This document shows, one piece after another, positions 1 through 6,911 of a stretch of 11,648 nucleotides of DNA. Numbering within the stretch: the first letter of the stretch is position 1; each line of letters begins with the position of its first letter. The DNA comes from Pelobacter sp. UBA5610 (GTDB lineage Bacteria; Desulfobacterota; Desulfuromonadia; Desulfuromonadales; Syntrophotaleaceae), in contig DIKU01000146.1 in assembly GCA_002424645.1 (NCBI GenBank), positions 3,500 to 15,147 on the forward strand, read 5' to 3'. The notes beneath the pieces are model-generated. The model made no database searches, was not told where the DNA came from, and was given only the letters and a program-made list of their open reading frames with translations. Both the position numbers and the translations under genes were made by a program.

Positions 1-551
1 CCTTTTACCCGGTCGCCGCCGCCCTTGCCGAGGATGGTTAGGATGATATAGCGGAAATAGGCCGGCACCGTCAGCCGGGCGAGCATCTGCTGGTCGGTCT
101 CGGCCAGCAGCTTGGGGGTGGACATGTCGATCTTGTTGACCTGGGCCAGGCCGGTAACGCCGGGCCTGGCCTCGAACACCCCGCGCGCCGCCCGCTGTTC
201 GATCAGCTCTTCCTGGTTGTATAGACAGGGCCGGGGTCCGACCAGGCTCATCTCGCCCTTCAGCACATTCCAGAGCTGGGGCAGTTCATCGAGTTTGGTG
301 CGCCGCAGGAAATTGCCAAAAGGGGTGATGGCGGCGGCATCGGCCAGGTGGGTGCCCACCGAAGCGGTGCCCGGCTTCATGGTGCGAAACTTGACCAGCG
401 TAAAGGGCTGCTGATAACGCCCCACCCGCTGCTGCCGGAAAAGGGGGGAGCCGGTATCGAAGTAGCCGATCAGGGCCAGAATCAGCAACACCGGCCAGCC
501 GGCCAGCAAACCCAGGGCGGCAAATAAGATGTCGAAAAAACGGATCATCAT
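1..551 (-). CDS. Initiating sugar-phosphate transferase (small monotopic PGT), 3' end cut by window edge
   Basis: Predicted to transfer a sugar-1-phosphate from a UDP-sugar to undecaprenyl phosphate on the inner face of the cytoplasmic membrane, the first step of a polysaccharide repeat unit. I translated 183 residues before the edge. Residues about 5-30 form a hydrophobic re-entrant-type helix. KFRTM lies at 54-58, and LRRTKLDELPQLWNVL at 82-97 carries the Asp88-Glu89 dyad expected for PglC-like enzymes, followed by GEMSLVGPRP at 99-108. The tail FRYIILTILGKGGGDR is typical of the family C-terminus, so only a few residues should be missing. The ATG at 551 overlaps the preceding stop as ATGA and has GGAG six bases upstream; a second ATG follows at 548. 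Family assignment (PF02397) is firm. The sugar is inferred: the adjacent WbpV/WreQ-like SDR suggests a WreU-like enzyme loading QuiNAc or FucNAc, but GalNAc or GlcNAc cannot be excluded. Confidence 0.93.
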   Translation of the reverse strand, partial: MMIRFFDILFAALGLLAGWPVLLILALIGYFDTGSPLFRQQRVGRYQQPFTLVKFRTMKPGTASVGTHLADAAAITPFGNFLRRTKLDELPQLWNVLKGEMSLVGPRPCLYNQEELIEQRAARGVFEARPGVTGLAQVNKIDMSTPKLLAETDQQMLARLTVPAYFRYIILTILGKGGGDRVK

Positions 552-1480
552 GGTAAGCTCCGCACCGTCTCCCGCAGGGCATCATCCACCCTCACCGGCG
601 GCTCCCAGCCCAGGATTTGGCGGGTATAGGCGATATCGAGCTGAAGGGAACCAAGCAGCCGTTCCAGCTCGGCCCTGCGGCCCAGCAAACGCCCGCCCAA
701 ACGCAACAGCCCCGGCGGCACCGGCAGCAAACGGGCCGGACGGCCCAGGGCCGCCACCAGCCGGCGAAGCAGCTCCGGGGTGGAAAGGTCATCATCATCG
801 GAAACCAGAAAGGTGCGGCCGGCGGCGGCGGGATGATCGATGCACACCCGCAGCAGATCAACCAGGTTAGCCAGGGCCACCAGGGAACGACGATTGTTCA
901 CCGCCCCCAGGGGCAACGGCCAGCCTCGGGCCACCAGCCCCAGCAAGCGCGCAAAATTACCCCCCGCCCCGGGGCCGTAAACCAGCGGCGGCCGCACCAC
1001 CACCACCTCCAGGCCGGTTTGGGCCGCCACTTGCCAAAGGGCCTGCTCGGCTTCCCATTTGGAAATACCGTAGGCATCCTCCGGGGCCGGGGTATCCGAA
1101 AACAAAAAAGGCGCCCCCGGCGCCGTCTGCTCCCCATTAACCTTTACCGAACTGATAAAAACCAGCCGCCGCACCCCGGCCCCGGCCGCCTGCTCCGCCA
1201 GTCGCCGGGTACCGGCCACATTGACCTCGCGAAAGGCAGCCAAGGGGTCAGCAACCGTTTCCGCCATCACATGCACCCGAGCGGCGGTATGAACCACACA
1301 ATCAACTCCGGCCAAAACCTCCGACCAGTCGGTGGACGGGCCAATATTTCCCAAGGCCACCGCCTCACCGGTTGTGGCCGAACGAACCACCGAGCGCACC
1401 ATGCAGCCGCACCCTGTCAGAACCGATACCAAAGCCTTGCCAACAAAACCATTGGCCCCGGTCACCAGTACACAACTCAT
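548..1480 (-). CDS. NAD(P)-dependent SDR epimerase/reductase, WbpV/WreQ-like
   Basis: An extended short-chain dehydrogenase of 310 residues acting on a nucleotide sugar in the cytoplasm. GANGFVG at 8-14 is the dinucleotide-binding glycine motif. HTAARVHVM at 64-72 and FISSVKVNGE at 108-117 (Ser110/Ser111) follow. The YGISK motif at 137-141 supplies the catalytic Tyr and Lys. RPPLVYGPG at 163-171 is the substrate-side motif. The VHVM and SSVKVNGE segments resemble WbpV/WreQ, which reduce UDP-4-keto-6-deoxy-GlcNAc to UDP-QuiNAc or a C4 epimer, more than classical GalE; this is recognition from memory. No partner 4,6-dehydratase (WbpM type) is in the window. I chose ATG 1480 over the in-frame GTG at 1489, because AGGTGG sits five bases before the ATG and overlaps the GTG. 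The stop overlaps the next start as ATGA. Confidence 0.9.
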   Translation of the reverse strand: MSCVLVTGANGFVGKALVSVLTGCGCMVRSVVRSATTGEAVALGNIGPSTDWSEVLAGVDCVVHTAARVHVMAETVADPLAAFREVNVAGTRRLAEQAAGAGVRRLVFISSVKVNGEQTAPGAPFLFSDTPAPEDAYGISKWEAEQALWQVAAQTGLEVVVVRPPLVYGPGAGGNFARLLGLVARGWPLPLGAVNNRRSLVALANLVDLLRVCIDHPAAAGRTFLVSDDDDLSTPELLRRLVAALGRPARLLPVPPGLLRLGGRLLGRRAELERLLGSLQLDIAYTRQILGWEPPVRVDDALRETVRSLP

Positions 1481-1485
1481 AATTG

Positions 1486-1491
1486 CCACCT
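1486..1491 (-). promoter_or_regulatory. Ribosome binding site deciding the SDR start
   Basis: On the minus strand AGGTGG ends five bases before the ATG at 1480. It overlaps the alternative in-frame GTG at 1489, which argues against that upstream start. Confidence 0.7.
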
Positions 1492-1499
1492 ACAACAAA

Positions 1500-2690
1500 T
1501 CAAGGCCCAACCCGCTCGGTCGCGACAATTTCCTCTGCCATCCTTCGTGAAATATTGCCGCGTGCATATTTCTCCAAAAACTCCTGCCGGGATGCTGTCC
1601 CAAGTTCTAATGCCGTAAAGGCTTTAGCCGCTGATTCCGCATCGCAAGGATGAAAAACGGCTGAATTAGCAACCTCCTTGCCCAGAAAATCAGCGGCGTA
1701 ACCGGCAACACCAGCCCAAATCGGCTTCCCCATCGCTGCATATTCAAATATCTTGGATGGCAGCACCTTTTTAAAGGCATCGTAGTCGTTGAGATGCAGA
1801 AATAAAATATCCGCCGCCTGGTATGCCGCAATCAGTTCATTCCGCTTCATCGGCGGCAGCAACTCTACATTACCAACGCCGGCAGCCTTTACGGCCCCCA
1901 CCAGGGCTTCCTTCCTCCCGCCATCACCAATCACCCGAAAAATAAAGCCATCTCCCATCCGCTTGGCCAACGCCGGCAGGATGGCATGCAGCCCCTGGCC
2001 TTCCCCAATATTACCGGCATAAAGCACGGCCAATGGCCGGTCCCCGCGCGATGCTGCATTGTCGGAAGAAAGCGCGGCAGCAGAAATAAACTCATCATCA
2101 ATTCCGTTGGTAAAATAAGAAAATCGCCCGGCGGGATACCGGGAAGTAAAATAGCCTTTGAACCCCTCGGAGACAAGGTTAACCCTGTCCGCCCGGCTTA
2201 TCGCCCAACGCTCACAAAATGAGAATAATGGTTTGACAAACCACACCAAACGCCCAGGCAACACATCCTTGATCGTATCCACAAAAATATCTCGAATATC
2301 AAGGTATAATATTGCCCGTTGCCGACGAGCCACCCAAGCCCCAAGAACCGCTGTCATCAAGCGGGAAGAGGTGGCAAAAACCAAGTCGTACTCCCGGCTC
2401 GCACAATGCCGCCGCGCCTGCCAGGCAAAGACCATAAAAGCTTTGGCTTGATCCCCCATGCCGCTTTTATGGGGAGGCAGAGCAATACGACGCAATGCTA
2501 CGTCTTGCTCAATATCAACCTCAGGTGCTTCCGCCGAGAAGGACCGATAACGATTGGGCAGCGTAGTTACCACATCGATATGCGACCCTGGCGGAACCAC
2601 CTGCCTCAACTCATTGACCAGGGCGGTGGTACGAAACGAACCGGCACAGAGATCCGGTTGGTAATAAAAACTGAGAACCAGGATTTTCAT
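1500..2690 (-). CDS. GT4-family glycosyltransferase, WbuB-like
   Basis: A 396-residue GT-B fold retaining glycosyltransferase, expected to add a sugar from a nucleotide donor to the lipid-linked oligosaccharide at the inner membrane face. The N-terminal domain starts MKILVLSFYYQPD with no signal peptide. DIRDIFVDTI lies at 131-140 and YFTNGIDDEF at 192-201. The C-terminal donor domain opens with LYAGNIGEGQGL at 223-234, followed by GDGGRKE at 255-261 and PSKIFEYAAMGKPI at 311-324, where Glu316 is in the position of the nucleotide-sugar-binding glutamate of GT4 enzymes. The overall layout resembles WbuB (FucNAc transferase of E. coli O26), but donor and linkage cannot be read from sequence. 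The ATG overlaps the heparinase-family stop as ATGA, and its Shine-Dalgarno is weak, so translational coupling is likely. The gene looks AT-richer than its neighbours: 2281-2340 is 27 of 60 G+C by hand count. Confidence 0.9.
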   Translation of the reverse strand: MKILVLSFYYQPDLCAGSFRTTALVNELRQVVPPGSHIDVVTTLPNRYRSFSAEAPEVDIEQDVALRRIALPPHKSGMGDQAKAFMVFAWQARRHCASREYDLVFATSSRLMTAVLGAWVARRQRAILYLDIRDIFVDTIKDVLPGRLVWFVKPLFSFCERWAISRADRVNLVSEGFKGYFTSRYPAGRFSYFTNGIDDEFISAAALSSDNAASRGDRPLAVLYAGNIGEGQGLHAILPALAKRMGDGFIFRVIGDGGRKEALVGAVKAAGVGNVELLPPMKRNELIAAYQAADILFLHLNDYDAFKKVLPSKIFEYAAMGKPIWAGVAGYAADFLGKEVANSAVFHPCDAESAAKAFTALELGTASRQEFLEKYARGNISRRMAEEIVATERVGP

Positions 2691-4450
2691 GAATCAATCC
2701 AACGCAAAAATGTCTTAATCGACCCGTTACGGAACTTAACCACAAGACAGTGATTAGTCAGGGCTGTCCCGAATTGCGGGTGCCAGTTACCAGCTTCCAC
2801 GCCTAACTCTCCGCCTTCAACTTTGAATAGAAGCTGCTGGCCCAAAGGCAGCCGCAAAACTGCCTCCCGGTTATCTGGATCAGGTTCAATTTGGACATCG
2901 GGATGAAGATGAAAACGAGCCACCGCTTCGTCAAATTGCCCAGTAACTTTGTCCTCGATCACTAACGATTCAGAGGCCAAACGCCACTTGCGATAGTGCA
3001 TATTGCTCCCCGGCAAGCGGCGATAACCATCGTGGGCAGCCTCCACTACCACTGCGCGATGAATGGTGTCTGACCCCATTTTTTCTTCCAGCACTTCTTC
3101 GTCAAAGGGACGGGCTCGGCGGGCTACCCGGAAACCGGCCCAGACCTCCGAGGAGTCCTGGCCGTCGATCTCCAGGGTGGAATGGGCGGCGGTGCTGCGT
3201 TCTTGTTGGCGCTGCGGCCCCAGGCCATAACATGATGTTCCCGAATTAACCACCACCCGTTGGCCTGCCAGGGATAATTCGTAGCTCAAGGTATCGGCAT
3301 GGGCATGGCCCGGCAGGCAGTCGGGGCCAATGGGCGCCACATCGGCCAGCAAGACCGCCCCGGCCTGCTGCACCCGAACATAACCGGAATCTCGCAACCA
3401 GACCACCCCGTCGGTCATAACCGTCTGGGGAATCCCCAGCCTTTGGGCATAGGCAAAAAGCTCGGCCGGGGCCGGGGCAATGCCCATGGCGGCATCGTTG
3501 AAAAAGGAGATTTCGCCATCGGGATGACACATGGCCGCCAGCCAACGCCCCATGCGGCCAAGCAACTCCGGCCATTTCGCGAGCAAAGCCCGCCACGGCG
3601 CAAAGGCCGCCGGAAAAACAGCGGCAAGATTGGTCAGATCAAGCATGTCCTCATAAGCCAGGGCATGGTACATGGGGCTGCGCTCGAACTGGCCGCCATC
3701 AGACAAAATCTGTTCGGGAATTTCCCGTTGCAAAATAGCCATGCCTTGCCGCAACCAGCCCTCGGCCTCGGGACCGGCAAAAAAAGAGCCGGCAAAGACC
3801 AGGGCCTTGGCATTGGCAAAAAGGTGATTGCCCAGCAAATGGTACTCCAACCGACCGGTAAGCCAACGGGCCTGCACAGCCAGGGAATAACAGGCCTCGG
3901 GGCCAAGCTCGTTGCCGGCCAAGGACCACTTGATCCAGTTGACAACGCGCAGCGATAAAGGGTAAGGCTCCCAGCCCCCCCCCAGCCCCGGCGGGTTTTC
4001 CGCTACCCAGCGAGCGATCAACTCACGATGCCACTCTAAACGGGCCGGGGCATCGAGCGCATTCAGATCATCGAAGTAGTGCAGATTATAAAGCCAAAGC
4101 TTGGATTTAGCGGGGTTGTTCCAAATCAGCACACCTTCTTCATTCAAGAACTGGCAACGATTACGGGCCAGCAGAGAGGGGGGGCGTCGGGCGGGCAGTA
4201 CCCAACCGGCCCCGGCAGCAGGAGCGGAACCGGGGACAGATTTGAAAGCCGTCCCCTCTTGCCCGGCTGGGGGTAAAGGTGCAAGTTGCTCGGCAGAGGC
4301 CGACACGAACGGCGGAAAAGAACGAAGGGGGGGCGCGGGGCGTAAATCGGGGCGGGGACGATGGAGGCGGAAAACCAGCCGCCCCCAGATCTGGCGCGGC
4401 TTAAGGTAGCGCAGGGTATGAAAATAGAGGGCAATCCGGCGGGGCAGCAT
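2687..4450 (-). CDS. Heparinase II/III-family (alginate-lyase-like) protein
   Basis: A 587-residue protein with an N-terminal alpha-toroid domain (about 100-340) and a C-terminal beta-sandwich heparinase II/III domain (about 350-580). Characterised relatives are polysaccharide lyases cleaving uronate-containing polymers by beta-elimination. Likely active-site segments are GNHLFANAKAL (207-217, Asn-His), SPMYH (258-262, Tyr261), PGHAHADTLSYEL (380-392, His382/His384) and HSTLEIDGQ (423-431). The start MLPRRIALYFHTLRYLKPRQ is typical of homologues in polysaccharide loci and is not a signal peptide, so the protein appears cytoplasmic. I prefer the ATG at 4450, which overlaps the wecB stop as TGATG; an upstream in-frame start at 4531 would add 27 atypical residues inside wecB. 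A G9 tract encodes residues 156-159. The role in synthesis is unknown; repeat-unit editing or degradation of misdirected polymer are possibilities. Confidence 0.9.
   Translation of the reverse strand: MLPRRIALYFHTLRYLKPRQIWGRLVFRLHRPRPDLRPAPPLRSFPPFVSASAEQLAPLPPAGQEGTAFKSVPGSAPAAGAGWVLPARRPPSLLARNRCQFLNEEGVLIWNNPAKSKLWLYNLHYFDDLNALDAPARLEWHRELIARWVAENPPGLGGGWEPYPLSLRVVNWIKWSLAGNELGPEACYSLAVQARWLTGRLEYHLLGNHLFANAKALVFAGSFFAGPEAEGWLRQGMAILQREIPEQILSDGGQFERSPMYHALAYEDMLDLTNLAAVFPAAFAPWRALLAKWPELLGRMGRWLAAMCHPDGEISFFNDAAMGIAPAPAELFAYAQRLGIPQTVMTDGVVWLRDSGYVRVQQAGAVLLADVAPIGPDCLPGHAHADTLSYELSLAGQRVVVNSGTSCYGLGPQRQQERSTAAHSTLEIDGQDSSEVWAGFRVARRARPFDEEVLEEKMGSDTIHRAVVVEAAHDGYRRLPGSNMHYRKWRLASESLVIEDKVTGQFDEAVARFHLHPDVQIEPDPDNREAVLRLPLGQQLLFKVEGGELGVEAGNWHPQFGTALTNHCLVVKFRNGSIKTFLRWIDS
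3975..3983 (-). repeat. G9 homopolymer in the heparinase-family gene
   Basis: Nine consecutive C on the + strand are nine G in the coding strand, encoding Leu156 to Gly159 just before WEPYPLSL. This is the longest homopolymer noticed in the window. Tracts of this length are prone to slipped-strand mispairing, and a one-base change would frameshift the gene about a quarter of the way in. Confidence 0.9.
4178..4184 (-). repeat. C7 homopolymer (coding strand) in the heparinase-family gene
   Basis: Seven G on the + strand (seven C in the coding strand), encoding part of ARRPPSLL near residues 89-91. Confidence 0.85.
4327..4333 (-). repeat. Second C7 homopolymer (coding strand) in the heparinase-family gene
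   Basis: Seven G on the + strand (seven C in the coding strand), encoding part of the proline-rich segment PAPPLRS near residues 40-42. With the G9 tract this gives three slippable tracts in one gene. Confidence 0.85.
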
Positions 4451-5541
4451 CAAAGCAGTTTTTCCAGGGCCGCCACAATCCGCTCGCCGGTGCGGCCATC
4501 CCACAACTCGGGGATAGCGCCCTGCTTCCACTGGCCGGCGAACAGTCGATCCAGCACCGGTTTAAGGGCGGCGGGATCGGTACCGATCAACTCGTTGGTG
4601 CCGATAGTCACCGTTTCCGGGCGCTCGGTGGAGTCGCGCAGGGTGATGCAGGGCACCCCCATTACCGTGGCCTCTTCGGTGATGCCGCCGGAATCGGTAA
4701 TCACCGCCCTGGCGTGTTTGACCAGGTAGTTGAATTCCAGGTAGGGCTGGGGTTCCACCAGATGGATATTGGCCGGCACCTCGACCAGATCGGCCAGGGT
4801 TTTGGCGGTACGGGGATGCACCGGAAAGACCGCCGGCACCCCCCGGGTGGCCTCGGCAATCGCGGCCAGCAGCCGGGAAAAACCGGCAAAACCATCCACA
4901 TTGGCCGGGCGGTGCAAAGTTACCACAAAATAGCCCCCCGGCTGCAAAGCCATTTCCGACCAGAACGGCGGCGGCTGCAGCCGATCCAGGTTGGCCAGCA
5001 GGGTGTCGATCATGGTATTGCCGACAAAAAAGATCCGCTCCTCCCCTACCCCGGCCCGGCTCAGATTGTCGTTGGCCACCAGGCTGGTGGTGAAAAACCA
5101 GTTGGTGACGGCATCGGTGACCATCCGGTTGATCTCCTCGGGCATCCCCCAATCGCCGGAACGAATCCCAGCCTCGACATGGGCCACCGGCACCCCCAGC
5201 TTCTGGGCGGCAATGGCACAGGCCATGGTGGAGGTAACATCCCCCACCACCAGGCAAAGATCACTGGGCGCCTCCAGCAGCAGCTTTTCATAGCCCACCA
5301 TAATGGCCGCCGTCTGCTCGGCCTGGCTGCCGGAACCAACTTCCAGGTTCACATCCGGCTGGGGAATACCCAACTGCTCAAAAAAATCGCCGGACATCCG
5401 GGCATCATAATGCTGGCCGGTATGAACCAGACGGTAGCGCAACGACCCGCCCCGCTCCCGCTGCACCTCCAGCGCCCGGATAATCGGGGCAATCTTCATA
5501 AAATTGGGCCGGGCCCCGGCGATGATGTCAATTAACTTCAA
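4450..5541 (-). CDS. wecB: UDP-N-acetylglucosamine 2-epimerase (non-hydrolysing), WecB family
   Basis: A 363-residue cytoplasmic enzyme expected to interconvert UDP-GlcNAc and UDP-ManNAc, supplying ManNAc-type donors. Family motifs appear in order: GARPNFMKIAP (9-19, a variant of the usual GTRPE), HTGQHYD (40-46), VVGDVTS (98-104, Asp101), HVEAGIRS (121-128, Glu123), MPEEINR (133-139), LHRPANVDG (209-217, His210), EPQPYLEF (263-270) and TDSGGITEEA (282-291), then RDSTERPET (302-310). Asp101, Glu123, Glu135/136 and His210 match the catalytic positions known from E. coli WecB. The start is TTG with GAGGTG upstream, and an in-frame stop lies just upstream of it. The gene follows the ATPase gene by 17 bases and overlaps the heparinase-family gene. 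WecB homologues in O-antigen loci also act on other UDP-HexNAc derivatives (WbpI, FnlC), so the exact substrate is open. Confidence 0.93.
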   Translation of the reverse strand: MKLIDIIAGARPNFMKIAPIIRALEVQRERGGSLRYRLVHTGQHYDARMSGDFFEQLGIPQPDVNLEVGSGSQAEQTAAIMVGYEKLLLEAPSDLCLVVGDVTSTMACAIAAQKLGVPVAHVEAGIRSGDWGMPEEINRMVTDAVTNWFFTTSLVANDNLSRAGVGEERIFFVGNTMIDTLLANLDRLQPPPFWSEMALQPGGYFVVTLHRPANVDGFAGFSRLLAAIAEATRGVPAVFPVHPRTAKTLADLVEVPANIHLVEPQPYLEFNYLVKHARAVITDSGGITEEATVMGVPCITLRDSTERPETVTIGTNELIGTDPAALKPVLDRLFAGQWKQGAIPELWDGRTGERIVAALEKLL

Positions 5542-5546
5542 TGCGG

Positions 5547-5552
5547 CACCTC
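5547..5552 (-). promoter_or_regulatory. Ribosome binding site supporting the TTG start of wecB
   Basis: GAGGTG on the minus strand precedes the TTG at 5541 by five bases. No ATG or GTG lies in frame between the upstream in-frame TGA and the conserved first beta strand, so TTG is the best start. Confidence 0.7.
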
Positions 5553-5558
5553 AGTTAT

Positions 5559-6887
5559 TCACCTTTTGCTGTTTTCCAGCCATTGCCGCCCGGCCTCGGA
5601 CAGCCGATATTGTTGCAACTTACTTCTTGGTTTTTCTGGGATGGTCAATTCAAGCAACCCTGCTTTCAAGGCTGGCTTCAAGTATGCTTCATAAAAATAC
5701 TTTCTATCTTTTATTCCTAGCTCACCCTGTAAATCTTCGCGCCCTGCTGGTTTTTCACAGAGCACGAGCAACCTCTCAACATGGGGGGTGATTGGGGGGG
5801 TAACATGGGGGGTGTGAACCAACGCAACCTTAAAAAAATCCCCCATCTCTTCGACCTTAAGCGAAATTTCAGGGTAGTCGCTCAAAAACTCCCGAATTCG
5901 TACAAAGCCGGTGCCGTAGCGTTCAATATCACCCGTCAGATAGAAAGCCTCCGCCAACAGACGGTTCCGCAAAGAGGAGACATAATCATCACGCTCCAAA
6001 TCCGTAACACGTAACTTACCGTAAAGTTTCCCGGGGTTGGTAAAGACAATCCGATCATCAAAAATCTTGATGACGATATCGGACGCACTCTTGTAATCCC
6101 GATGAACCACCGCATTCAGCAAGAGTTCCCGTAACGCTTCCAGCGGATACTGCCAGCGTTCCTTGCGCTCAAGACTTCCATCAAAGTGGTAGGAAAGGTT
6201 GATATGTTTCTTGATAAAAGTCAGCGCTTCTTCCACCGCGAGCAGCAAAGGCGCCCTGACGACATTATCGTCAATTATGGTTGCCTCGGACTTGAAACGA
6301 CCGATCCGGATGGCGCAATCCGGCGTCCCGAAAAGCAGTTCAGCGGCAAAGGTAACTTTACCTTCCCGAATAAGCTTCAATTTGACAAGATTGGTCAGCA
6401 GGTCATCGCGGAGCGCCACCCGCCCTCTTCTGTTCACACGGCCAAAAAACTGCTCAATCAGTTTGGCATCCAGATCGGCCATGGTGGCCCGGGAAGGGTA
6501 GGCATCAAACGAAAGCGACAGGGATTGTTGCTGCAAATCGACAATCTCATCCAGGGTCAACAGGTGGTTACTGTTATGCACCCGCTTGTAATAACGGTTT
6601 TTATAAGCGACCGGCTTAACCGGAAACTCATTGATTTCAAAAACAAGAACCTGTTTGCCGCCTCTTTGTTCAAGATACGCCTTGGGGATAAGTTGGGGGT
6701 AGGTGGCTACCTTGATCTCGTTGAGGTAGCGCTGCACGGTTTCCGGCCCGACCTCAAGACCGCAGGGCCGGTTGTTATCATCAACACCGACGATCACCGA
6801 GCCACCCTCGGAATTAGCAAAAGCCACAAGAGAGATAATGACCTCTTTGCCAAAGGATTTTTTATGCTCTACGGTGTGTGATTCCAT
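5559..6887 (-). CDS. AlbA_2 (Schlafen-type) domain and GHKL ATPase protein with C-terminal winged helix
   Basis: A 442-residue protein of the group annotated as putative transcriptional regulators or ATP-binding proteins with an AlbA_2 domain. Residues 1-110 form AlbA_2 (MESHTVEHKKSFGK, then AFANSEGGSVIVGVDD at 22-37). Residues about 200-350 form a GHKL-type ATPase, with an N-box ELLLNAVVHRDY (254-265) and a glycine box ERYGTGF (322-328). A proline/threonine linker HTPHVTPPITPHV (358-370) leads to a winged-helix-like domain (371-442). I chose ATG 6887 over GTG 6896 because AGAGGTG sits six bases before the ATG and the protein then begins with the usual MES..VE..KS motif. It is co-oriented, 24 bases after the fused oxidoreductase and 17 before wecB, but has no evident role in sugar synthesis and is AT-richer (6061-6120 is 28 of 60 G+C). 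It may be a transferred regulator or defence-type gene; its function is unknown. Confidence 0.88.
   Translation of the reverse strand: MESHTVEHKKSFGKEVIISLVAFANSEGGSVIVGVDDNNRPCGLEVGPETVQRYLNEIKVATYPQLIPKAYLEQRGGKQVLVFEINEFPVKPVAYKNRYYKRVHNSNHLLTLDEIVDLQQQSLSLSFDAYPSRATMADLDAKLIEQFFGRVNRRGRVALRDDLLTNLVKLKLIREGKVTFAAELLFGTPDCAIRIGRFKSEATIIDDNVVRAPLLLAVEEALTFIKKHINLSYHFDGSLERKERWQYPLEALRELLLNAVVHRDYKSASDIVIKIFDDRIVFTNPGKLYGKLRVTDLERDDYVSSLRNRLLAEAFYLTGDIERYGTGFVRIREFLSDYPEISLKVEEMGDFFKVALVHTPHVTPPITPHVERLLVLCEKPAGREDLQGELGIKDRKYFYEAYLKPALKAGLLELTIPEKPRSKLQQYRLSEAGRQWLENSKR
5783..5812 (+). repeat. Clustered G6/G7/G6 tracts in the ATPase gene
   Basis: Three G runs of 6, 7 and 6 bases, spaced by five and six bases, lie on the + strand, which is the template strand here. 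They encode the VTPPITPHV linker between ATPase and winged helix. The array can supply four GGG runs, so a quadruplex is possible, and each run is a slippage site. Confidence 0.8.
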
Positions 6888-6893
6888 AGCAGT

Positions 6894-6900
6894 CACCTCT
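6894..6900 (-). promoter_or_regulatory. Ribosome binding site deciding the ATPase start
   Basis: AGAGGTG on the minus strand ends six bases before the ATG at 6887. It contains the alternative GTG codon at 6896, which argues against that start. Confidence 0.65.
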
Positions 6901-6911
6901 TGCCCGCTGCC

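Noticed and set aside
286..585. A minus-strand frame of 99 codons over the sugar transferase
   Set aside because: The correct frame, starting at 551, shows the full transferase motif series; this one is off-frame.
1081..1140. Possible terminator-like GC-rich inverted stretch next to A-rich sequence
   Set aside because: It is inside the SDR coding region, and no convincing hairpin plus U-tract is oriented for minus-strand transcription.
617..1618. A 333-codon plus-strand open frame
   Set aside because: It is antisense to the SDR gene, is rich in Gln, His, Arg, Gly and Pro, has no recognisable motif, and runs into the GT4 gene. High-GC codon bias explains its length.
3299..3958. A 219-codon plus-strand open frame
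   Set aside because: It is antisense to the heparinase-family gene and shows no domain or plausible start context.
4451..4531. N-terminal extension of the heparinase-family protein
   Set aside because: The extra 27 residues overlap the wecB C-terminus in another frame and do not look like the family. The start at 4450 gives the usual N-terminus and a TGATG overlap.
4714..5535. A 273-codon plus-strand open frame
   Set aside because: It lies wholly antisense to wecB, whose motifs are complete, and it has shadow-like composition.
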